The position numbers were made by a program, and so were the translations under genes. This document shows, piece after piece, positions 7,107 to 12,926 of a stretch of 12,926 nucleotides of DNA. Source of the DNA: Baffinella frigidus (taxonomy: Eukaryota > Cryptophyceae > Cryptomonadales > Baffinellaceae); the NCBI GenBank assembly GCA_026770585.1, contig MU646386.1, positions 818,465 through 831,390 on the forward strand, written 5' to 3'. The notes under the pieces are model-generated. The model saw only the letters and a list, made by a program, of their open reading frames with translations. It ran no database searches and was not told the DNA's origin. The number at the start of each line of letters is the position of its first letter. The stretch's first letter is position 1.

Positions 7107-7215
7107 GCGTTGATTGGCACCAGCACACACCACGTCTCTCAACGCTCGCACACACCCCATCCAGAAACATTGGTCTTCGTGTTAGGACCTGGGAATGGCA
7201 AACTAAGTCGTCCCT

Positions 7216-7334
7216 GCAGGGGTACCTCGCTCATAAGAAAGCGCCTCCCCCTGGGACCCTACAGTAGGCCTATGTCTAGGGCCCTGTGATGGTCTTGGGG
7301 GGGGGCTGTTTCTTATGAGTGAGGTACTCCTGTA
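7216..7334. mobile_element. foldback element, copy H, inside an intron
   Basis: GCAGGGGTACCTCGCTCATAAGAAA on the left faces TTTCTTATGAGTGAGGTACTCCTGT on the right. The centre is CCTACAGTAGGCCTATGTCTAGGGCCCT between a C-rich block and a run of nine G. It lies in the last intron (7037-7490) of the minus-strand gene. I see no clear target duplication. Confidence 0.75.
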
Positions 7335-7490
7335 CTGATCGGCGGTCGTATGCTCTGGAGCATGTGCAGCACACTAGGATTTCGTCTGCCACTGGGTGTG
7401 GGGGCATTGTGGCAGCGGAGGTCGAGAGTTGGGGTCCGGGTTCTGAGAATCACGCGTGAGTGAATGGGAGTAAAGGAGAGAGGGCAGCAC

Positions 7491-8722
7491 CTCCATCTCC
7501 TTCGCGGCCTGCTCGACGTCCCCTCTCCGTGTCTGGAAGCACACGGCGAGGCCCGACGACCGCATCTTCCAGTGTCTGCGGGCCGGAGGGTTCGATGCCT
7601 CTGCTAGCTCGCGAAAGCGATGTACTATCGGACCCGCCTTCTCGTAGCGGTCCGTCTGAATCAGCAAATTCGCGAGAGCGTACGTGACCTCTCTCACGCG
7701 TCTCATGCCCACTCTCGTGTTCGGCAAACTCCACCGCCGTCAAGGAACGCAGCGCCCTCCGCGTCTTGGCGCACATATCCGACCCTTGGTCCCTGAAGCG
7801 TTGCAACGTGTTCCCTGAGAGATGCACGAACCTCTCAAAAAACCTCGCGGCCTTTGCGGTGTCTCCCCGGGGGCCCTGTTTGAAATTTGCGTTTGCAAAC
7901 TCTGGAGCATCTCGCGCTGCGACGCCGCGTCGATCATGCTAAGAAGTTCCTCCAGCCGGCTCTCCCAACGCAGCACCCCTGCCCAGTCCGCCGCTCCCGT
8001 TGCTTGCCCCACCATCACAAGGATAGCCGACAGCGACAGCGCGTCGCCCGCCCGACCATCCAATTTCACTCCGTCTCGGGCCATCGTGAGCGCACGAATC
8101 GAACATTGAGGCTCTATCACGTCTGGGTACTTTCCCGCGATATCCACAGCGGCCTGGAACGACTTTTGCAGCGGCGTCGGAGTTGCCTCTGCTCGTGTGA
8201 AGACTCTCTTCCGAGCAGTGATTCCACAACAGGCAGTCCGCGCTGTTGTCCCCCCCCTCGCGCAAGCCTTTGAACCGTGCCTCGGCCTCCTCCAAATGTC
8301 CATCCATTCCCGTCTGGCTCAATACATCCACCAAGTCTCTCAGGGCCGCCCGTTTCAAAAAAGGACGATCTTCACGACTGTCCATGAGCCACACGCTGCT
8401 GGTGTGTTCTCGAGAGATGGCACTCAGTAACACCGCCACGGCGCGCCGATGATGCTCGATTCCTTCCCCGAGCTTCCCGTCCTGTCTCAAGACTTGCACA
8501 AGAGAGTTGCACATTTTGGACTCCATTGGACTCCATCAACACGAATGAGTGCTGCATGCTGATGTCTCTCGCTCTCTCAAAAAACACTGATGCAGTCTCG
8601 AAGTCGCTGGCCTCAACGAAGCAAGAGGCGGCCCTGTCGAGTGAAGGACCTTCGCCGCTGAAAAAGTTGAGAGCTCCCAAAGATTCAGCGCACCTCACCA
8701 TGATGTAGCCGGCCTTGTCAAA
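7491..8722 (-). pseudogene. MYND gene, long helical exon with four frame breaks
   Basis: The exon begins after GGCAAG with FDKAGYIMVRCAESLGALNF and runs through TPR-like units such as LDRAASCFVEASDFETASVF, LEEAEARFKGL, TAKAARFFERF and YEKAGPIVHRFRELA. It ends at AAKEME before a GTGCTG donor. Coding sense continues across the exon but changes frame at the 10-bp duplication (8516-8535), at or near an eight-base G run (8250-8257 as C), between about 7915 and 7935, and near 7690-7712. No plausible introns sit at these points. Confidence 0.65.
8516..8535. repeat. 10-bp tandem duplication causing a frameshift
   Basis: TTGGACTCCA is present twice in direct contact. On the minus strand the helical reading frame before it continues in the +1 frame after it, and counting the word once makes the two frames continuous. 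Confidence 0.85.
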
Positions 8723-8799
8723 CTTGCCGGCAAGTTTTCAAGTAACAAGTCCCGAACGCCCAGAGAACATGAAATGTGGTCGTCTCATCTTGTCCCTGA

Positions 8800-9066
8800 T
8801 TTAGGGTGTAGGGTGTGGGGTTTAGGATTTAGGGTTTAGGGTTTGGGGTTCAGAGTTTAGGGTTAGGGTTTGGGGTTGAGGGTTTAGGGTTTAGGGTTTA
8901 GGTTTTGGGGTTTAGGGTTTAGGATTAAGGGTTTAGGGGTTAGAGTTTAGGGTTTAGGGTTTAGGATTTAGGATTTAGGGTTTAGGGTTTAGGGTTTAGG
9001 ATTTAGGATTTAGGGTTTAGGGTTTAGGGTTTAGGGTTTAGGGTTTAGGGTTTAGGCATTAGGGTT
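8800..9066. repeat. TTTAGGG heptamer array in intron
   Basis: About 38 units of TTTAGGG with scattered variants (TTTAGGA, TTTGGGG, GTTGAGG). It fills most of the intron 8723-9076 of the minus-strand gene, reading CCCTAAA on the sense strand, as in most introns of the plus-strand gene. Confidence 0.9.
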
Positions 9067-9076
9067 GAAAATTTAC

Positions 9077-9164
9077 CTCAACCAGTTCGTTGATCCGGCT
9101 GTCCCACTTCTTCCCTTGCCCCGGGCAAGACTTCTTGTGCTCCTTCCAGTCCGTGATCTGGCAC
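9077..9164 (-). CDS. MYND gene, exon with second half of the finger
   Basis: It lies between CTGAACAG and a GTAAAT donor. After one base completing Lys it encodes CQITDWKEHKKSC, the C-x7-H-x3-C half of a MYND finger with the usual Trp, then GQGKKWDSRINELVE. It is 88 nt and ends in phase 0. Confidence 0.75.
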
Positions 9165-9421
9165 CTGTTCAGGAACTAATGAGAGGAGAGGCTGACTCAG
9201 CTACAAAGGAATCCCCTGGTGCCCGGACAGGCACCGCAATGCTGCAGGGGGCACTCCAGAACAAACACACGCACCGCCATGTTCACGCCATAGGGTCCTG
9301 CAGACGACCTCTTCCTCTCAGGCTCGGACCCCCCATAGAGACCGTGCGTGTCCTCACTCGCAAGTAACCCCTGCAGGGAGGGAATGAGGGAGGGAGGGAG
9401 GGTTGAGAGCGGGGAGCTCAC

Positions 9422-9720
9422 TTTTTGCCGCAGTACGACACTTGCATGCGACACTTGCAGGCAGCGCGCGCAGTGCTTTAGCTCAGCGGTGCGGATCCCG
9501 CAATGGGCGCACGCCGCTCCGCCCCCGCTCGCCCCCGCGCCTGACCCGCCTTCGCCCCCGTCGGAACTTCTGGCTGCCCCAGCGAGACTGAGGCGCTCGA
9601 TGAGTCCCGTGACTTCTCCGGGCGACTCGGGACGCTTCGGGGTGGTCTCGGAGCCCTCGGAGCCGGCAGCGAGGGTTCCCGTGGAAGGCGCGTCCGTGGG
9701 AGTGTGGGCATCGTTCACTG
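9422..9720 (-). CDS. MYND gene, exon with first half of the finger
   Basis: It is preceded (sense strand) by CTACCACAG and followed by a GTGAGC donor. The frame runs through a Ser/Gly/Ala/Pro-rich linker to CAHCGIRTAELKHCARC, which is the C-x2-C-x9-C-x2-C half of a MYND finger. Just after it, an 11-bp word repeated with a 2-bp spacer shifts the frame before the expected Tyr-Cys. Counting one copy only, the next residues would be SYCGKK and the exon would end in phase 2, exactly as the next exon requires. Confidence 0.65.
9431..9459. repeat. 11-bp direct duplication in the MYND exon
   Basis: CGACACTTGCA occurs twice, separated by TG (period 13 bases). It sits between the second Cys pair and the Tyr-Cys of the MYND finger and breaks the frame there. 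Confidence 0.8.
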
Positions 9721-9750
9721 CTGTGGTAGGGTTTAGGGTTTAGGGTTTGC
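9721..9750. repeat. short heptamer tract between two coding segments
   Basis: Three CCCTAAA units (minus-strand sense) separate the lysine-rich ORF from the MYND exon. GC at 9750-9749 and CACAG at 9725-9721 would make a 30-nt intron that keeps frame. A GT donor at 9754 would not, because it creates a TGA. Confidence 0.6.
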
Positions 9751-10556
9751 AGACGAGAAGCGTTGGGTGCTCGCCAGTAATGGAGCACGCCGCGGCTACG
9801 AGTGCAGTTGGATCCCATCCGTTGACGTTGGGAGTCCGCGAATCAAGAAGAGCGTGGACCTCGACGCCATTCATCTTGCTGGTGTATCTGTTGCTATGGC
9901 GGCAAACGAATGCGTCCGACCATTTCTTCTTCCATTCGTCGCCGTCCTTCTTCTTGTTTTTAGTCTGAAATAACGGGCGTCTCTTGTAGTCGAACGTAGG
10001 CGGAAAGTACGTCACAATCGAACGTTTGACGAATGGCTCTATCCCAGCCAGGTGATCATGAATGCTCGCAGAAACTAGACAGTCTGTGAGAAGTTTGTGT
10101 GCATCGCCCAGCAACTTGTACATGTGCTTGTATTTCCAAGTCATGTCGAGCTGAATCGTTTTGTCTATCATCTTGCAGAACGGGAAAGGTATTTCCAGTC
10201 TGGTTATGCCGTCGAGGTTGTACTTCGCGTCGAGCGTCTTGTCATTCAATCCGGTCTTGCTGGGGCTCAAGAGCTTCAAAACCTTGTAGTCGACGTTGCT
10301 TTTGCGGGCGGCTCCCTGCTGAACAGTCTCAATGATCTTGTTATACCACTTGATGATAACTAGTTAGTGAAAAGGCGGGATGCACTTGATATATTGCAAC
10401 CTGCGTTTCGTAGATTAGGTCCTTTAGGTTCGAATGTGTAGCCAGAGCGCTTCAATGCCTGAATCAAGTCCTGTGCATGCAAAGTCCCCGGAATGTCTAT
10501 GGTGAGATCGGTATCGACGATGCGGAATTCCTCATCGTGAGCGATTCTTCCATCCT
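9740..10556 (-). CDS. unrecognised lysine-rich protein, two exons, 5' end uncertain
   Basis: Exon 10401-10556 reads from an AAAAAG acceptor through DEEFRIVDTDLTIDIPG and LHAQDLIQALKRSGYTFEPK. Exon 9740-10359 continues IIKWYNKIIETVQQG and stays open for over 200 codons to a TAA supplied by the heptamer tract. The 41-nt intron 10360-10400 has GT, CACTAACTAG and a matching phase (G|TT makes Val). The protein is soluble-looking, basic (KNKKKDGDEWKKKW) and aromatic-rich, with no signal peptide or transmembrane segment. I do not recognise the family. Its Lys/Ile-rich composition differs from the Ala/Arg-rich neighbours, so a foreign or mobile origin is possible. A 30-nt GC-AG intron (9721-9750) would fuse it in frame to the MYND gene, which otherwise lacks a start. 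Confidence 0.55.
10360..10400 (-). other. 41-nt intron with a TACTAAC-like branch site
   Basis: On the minus strand it runs GTTGCAATAT...TTTTCACTAACTAG. The CTAAC motif sits a few bases from the acceptor. Removing it joins two long coding stretches in phase; retaining it gives a TAG stop. Confidence 0.6.
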
Positions 10557-10577
10557 CTTTTTATGGAGCCGGCGTCG

Positions 10578-10650
10578 TTCTGCAGTCCTTTCTACGGAAG
10601 GGCGTGTCGTTGGCATATTTTGGGAGCATTTAAAACCTAAAGGACCTAAA
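10578..10650. repeat. dispersed repeat, copy 1
   Basis: TTCTGCAG..CTTTCTACGGAAGGGCGTG...TTTTGGGAGCATTTAAAACCTAAAGGACCTAAAGG. Related sequence occurs at 11008-11086 and 11990-12066. It lies immediately upstream of the lysine-rich gene's first visible exon. Confidence 0.7.
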
Positions 10651-10925
10651 GGGCTTCGATCGCCCTTAACTTTGCTGACGTCCGTACATTGAGGGAAACC
10701 TCCACACATCCACTTTTCTCTCCTTTCATCTTTGGTCTCTGGCTGGTTTTACCTCCCCCCCCCATACAATCCTTTCACCTCTCGGAGTCGTGTTCCCTCT
10801 TGACATCTGGAGTATCCGTAGTTGGAGCCTTTGTACTTTGACCATGGGATACCATGAGCCTCATGAAGTCTGACCAGGGTTCGGAGTTTGTGTGAGCATG
10901 GCAACCAATTGGTATACCTTCACCC

Positions 10926-11086
10926 ACCCCAAGAAAACCATTCTTTATCCCCTCTTCACGAGCCTCTGCACTGGAGAGCGAAAAGCGATCCGAAAGCAAA
11001 CATGCTGTTTCTGCAGAGCTTTTCTACGGAGAGGCGTGGCGTTGGGCTATGATGGGAGCATTTAAAAAATCAAGGAACTAAAGGCG
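10926..11086. repeat. long dispersed direct repeat, copy 2
   Basis: It starts with CCCCAAGAAAACCATTC and TTTATCCCCTCTTCACGAGC, passes through CTCTGCANTGGAGAGC and GCGATCCGAAAGCAA, and ends in the CTGCAG...ACGG..AGGCGTG...AGCATTTAAA module. It matches 11896-12066 nearly end to end, with small indels. Confidence 0.75.
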
Positions 11087-11387
11087 TCTCATTGGGCTAT
11101 GTTGGTGGAAATCAAAACCTCAAGGATTTGACGGACCTAAAAGCATCTTTTCTACGGACGCAGCGGATTTGAAAGGGAAATTGGAATAACCCTTAAGCGA
11201 TCGACCTAGGACCCTACGGTTGGTAATCCTTACTGACGTAAGGGATGTTCCTACGGATAAGGTAACGGGAACTCGGGCTCTCAAAGCTTGAAAATCCCTT
11301 CGCAGCCCGCTGGGTGGGTTGGGAGAAATCAAAACATGAAGGACCTGAAACCTTAAGAACCTCAAGCACCAAAGTACCAAAGACTTT

Positions 11388-11434
11388 GCGTGAAGCGGTC
11401 GTGCTTGTCACTTTATTGAACCTCGCGTTTCCCC
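11388..11434. repeat. direct repeat, partner of 11551-11600
   Basis: GCGTGAAGCGGTCGTGCTTGTCA...TTGAACCTCGCGTTTCCCC recurs as GCGTGAAGAGGTCGTGTTTGTCA...TTAAATCTCGTTTCCCC at 11551-11600. Confidence 0.65.
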
Positions 11435-11550
11435 TTTGCTTTGTGGGTTAGTAAGCTCGTCCTAGTGGACGAGACACTACTTCCCATACCTACCCTCCGT
11501 GTTCGTAACGGGCAGCTTGATCCCTTCGGTCTCGTCTTATCTCCCTCCTA

Positions 11551-11600
11551 GCGTGAAGAGGTCGTGTTTGTCAAATCATTAAATCTCGTTTCCCCCCCTT
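11551..11600. repeat. direct repeat, partner of 11388-11434
   Basis: This is the second copy of the unit. Between the copies lies a small perfect 7-bp stem (CTCGTCC-TAGT-GGACGAG, 11457-11474). No coding or RNA gene is recognised. Confidence 0.6.
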
Positions 11601-11759
11601 TTACATCCCCTCCCAACCCGATGAGGATACCTCTTTGGCCGGTTTATCCTGCGATCCTCTGCATCGGGGGGGCTGATGTGAGTTGAAAGAAAGCATGGTT
11701 TTTCTGCAGATAAGTTCCAGTGTCCGCCTATGGTGGGCGTTGAAGGAACCTGAAGGACC

Positions 11760-11884
11760 TACAGGGGTACCTCGCTCATAAGAAACTGCACCCCCCCTAG
11801 GACCGCCGTAGGGCCCTAGGCATAGGCCTACTGTAGGGTTCTGGGGGAGGTGGTTTATAAGATTATTGGCGAGGTACCCCTGTA
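11760..11884. mobile_element. foldback element, copy I, best preserved
   Basis: Ends TACAGGGGTACCTCGC and GCGAGGTACCCCTGTA are near-perfect inverted repeats. A C-rich block, a palindromic centre (GTAGGGCCCTAGGCATAGGCCTACTGTAGGG) and a G-rich block fill the 125 bp. AAGGACC(T) flanks both ends, consistent with a 7-8 bp target duplication, although that word is common locally. There is no coding capacity, so the element would be non-autonomous. CAGGG-type ends plus a 7-8 bp duplication are reminiscent of hAT-derived MITEs. Confidence 0.75.
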
Positions 11885-11895
11885 AAGGACCTCTT

Positions 11896-12112
11896 CACCC
11901 CAAGAGAACTACCCTTTATCCCCTCTTCACGAGCCTCTGCAGTGGAGAGCTCAGTGCGATCCGAAAGCAATCCAAAGCAAAAATGCTTTTGCTGCAGATC
12001 CTTTCAACGGAAGGGCATGTCGGTGGGCTATTTTGGGCGAAATGAAAACCTACAGGACCTAAAGGACGAGCCGCTGCATTGGAGAGTTCAATGCGACCCG
12101 AAAGCAAAAATG
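11896..12112. repeat. long dispersed direct repeat, copy 3 plus partial copy
   Basis: Bases 11896-12066 repeat the 10926-11086 unit. At 12067-12112 the CGAGCCNCTGCA-TGGAGAG-TTCAATGCGACCCGAAAGC part is repeated again in tandem. Confidence 0.7.
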
Positions 12113-12150
12113 TTTAGTCCAAATCAAAACGTAAAATCGACCGTGACCAT

Positions 12151-12198
12151 ATTCGTAGGAACCCCCCTATGTCCCTACGGAATTACCCCGTAGGGAAT
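12151..12198. repeat. small CCCTACGG / CCGTAGGG hairpin
   Basis: CCCTACGG at 12172-12179 pairs with CCGTAGGG at 12189-12196. Similar CCTACGG words at 11212 and 11251 suggest a degraded repeat. The stretch 12200-12480 around it holds nothing else I recognise. Confidence 0.5.
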
Positions 12199-12492
12199 AA
12201 GGATTCAAATGGCTGGTGAGCATAGAAAGAAAAACCGAGACTTCAGAACCAATTCAAAGGTTGATTCATGGTAAATTCTAAGGTAAATTCTCCGCAAACA
12301 TAGCGGGCCCGGAGAGTTGACTCATCCGAGTTTAAGTTTTGAGTTGGACTGATGTTGGGAACATTTAAACCCTCAAGGACCTGAGAGACAAAGTCAACTT
12401 GCAAACGCGAGGTTTTTGTACCCACGATGGCCATGTACGCACCCCCACCGAGGGTGTGTCTGACTAGGACCTAGAGAGAGGTCAATAACCCC

Positions 12493-12682
12493 TACAGGGG
12501 TATCTGGGCTAGAAAACGGGTGCTCCGACATCGGTCGGTGTCTGTTTTCTTAAATTGGTACCATTAGTACCAGAGGGTCGACTAAACGCAAGATTTAGTC
12601 AACCCTCTGGTACTAACTCAAGAAAACGGGGGCCCCAAATGCGGTCTGTGTTCTCAAGTTCTGGTTCCCAGATACCCCTGTA
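12493..12682. mobile_element. 190-bp foldback element with nested hairpin
   Basis: Perfect 16-bp inverted ends TACAGGGGTATCTGGG (12493-12508 and 12667-12682) enclose two related subunits starting GAAAACGGG (about 12513 and 12620, direct orientation). At the centre is a hairpin with 23-bp arms (12564-12586 and 12594-12616, one mismatch) and a 7-base loop. It shares only the outermost TACAGGGGTA with the main family. Confidence 0.8.
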
Positions 12683-12906
12683 CACCTCTGTAACCCGTAC
12701 CCCCAAACCTGGGTGGAGGTGCCAGCGAGCGGGAGGTCGATATTGAGGTAGCTATCACTCGACCCCCTCTGCTGAATTCTTGCGCCGCCGTGCTGCTGCT
12801 GTGCCTGGGGTCATGTGCACCCTAGACGTGGTGTGGCCATCCCTCTCTCTCACATCGCTCTCTGACACACATACGGACGTCTTTACTGATACCAACGTCC
12901 CTCATG
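12683..12906. other. no recognised feature
   Basis: Unique-looking sequence with a (TGC)n patch near 12790 and a CTCTCT patch near 12843. No supported exon. Confidence 0.4.
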
Positions 12907-12926
12907 CCCCCCCCCCCCCCCCCCCC
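12907..12926. repeat. terminal poly-C run
   Basis: Twenty consecutive C end the window. This is more likely where an assembly stopped than a biological end. Confidence 0.8.

Larger units (their letters stand above)
6890..9720 (-). pseudogene. MYND zinc-finger / helical-repeat protein gene, apparently broken
   Basis: Four exons are read on the minus strand: 9422-9720, 9077-9164, 7491-8722 and 6890-7036. Phases match at all three junctions. The N-terminal part is low-complexity (Ser, Gly, Ala, Pro), then comes a MYND finger, then about 450 residues of helices resembling TPR units, with a Gly-rich tail ending at TGA 6890-6892. MYND fingers bind proline-rich partner peptides, and with helical repeats they suggest an adaptor or scaffold, but this is inference. 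No in-frame ATG precedes the finger, so a further 5' exon is needed. The copy carries a 13-bp duplication in the finger, a 10-bp duplication, three other frame changes and an in-frame TAA at 7004-7006. It is therefore a pseudogene, unless several of these are sequence errors. Confidence 0.65.

Noticed and set aside
7822-8430. Plus-strand open frames opposite the helical exon
   Set aside because: They are antisense shadows of a GC-rich coding region; the TPR-like pattern is only on the minus strand.
10428-10445. GGTTCGAAT resembling a tRNA T-loop
   Set aside because: No cloverleaf arms can be folded around it, and it lies within coding sequence.
10497-10709. 70-codon minus-strand open frame
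   Set aside because: It overlaps the supported exon 10401-10556 in another frame and runs into the dispersed repeat.
1-12926. CRISPR array or dinoflagellate spliced-leader gene
   Set aside because: The short repeats are tandem heptamers without spacers, and I found no spliced-leader-like sequence by reading.

Overview
The window looks like nuclear DNA of a microbial eukaryote with plant-type telomeric heptamers (CCCTAAA/TTTAGGG). Genes are cut into many small exons, introns are short and often contain telomere-like repeats, some splice donors appear to be GC rather than GT, and foldback repeats are abundant. This telomere type occurs in plants, green algae, cryptophytes, chromerids and dinoflagellates. 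An alga or alveolate fits best, but I cannot name the organism. There is no sign of bacterial organisation, and I see no tRNA or rRNA.

Bases 1-5270 (+ strand) hold a gene I reconstruct by splice-site and phase logic: 13 small exons plus one duplicated exon, about 290 codons, built of TPR-like helical repeats and ending at TAG 5268-5270. At least three of its introns (170-273, 1731-1799, 3442-3609) are almost nothing but CCCTAAA heptamers with a GT or GC at one end and AG at the other. The gene is cut at its 5' side by the heptamer array at bases 1-107. That array could be a chromosome end or simply another heptamer intron.

Bases 5271-6889 hold no gene I can support. They contain copies and fragments of a foldback (MITE-like) family with ends near TACAGGGGTACCTCGC, plus an unrelated large hairpin.

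Bases 6890-9720 (- strand, convergent to the first gene) hold a MYND zinc-finger gene fused to a long helical, TPR-like region. The MYND finger is split across two exons. The copy looks broken: a 13-bp and a 10-bp tandem duplication, three further frame changes and an in-frame TAA. Its introns carry heptamer arrays too (8800-9066 and a CGCTAAA variant at 7051-7106), again C-rich on the sense strand.

Bases 9740-10556 (- strand) encode an unrecognised lysine-rich protein in two exons with a 41-nt intron. Its stop codon lies inside a short heptamer tract. A 30-nt GC-AG intron there would instead join it in frame to the MYND exon.

Bases 10557-12926 contain no supported gene. They are a mosaic of dispersed direct repeats, one intact foldback element with a likely 7-8 bp target duplication, a second 190-bp element with a nested hairpin, and a terminal run of 20 C where the window ends.

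The most unusual theme is telomeric heptamers acting as intron material, always C-rich on the sense strand except in one tract.
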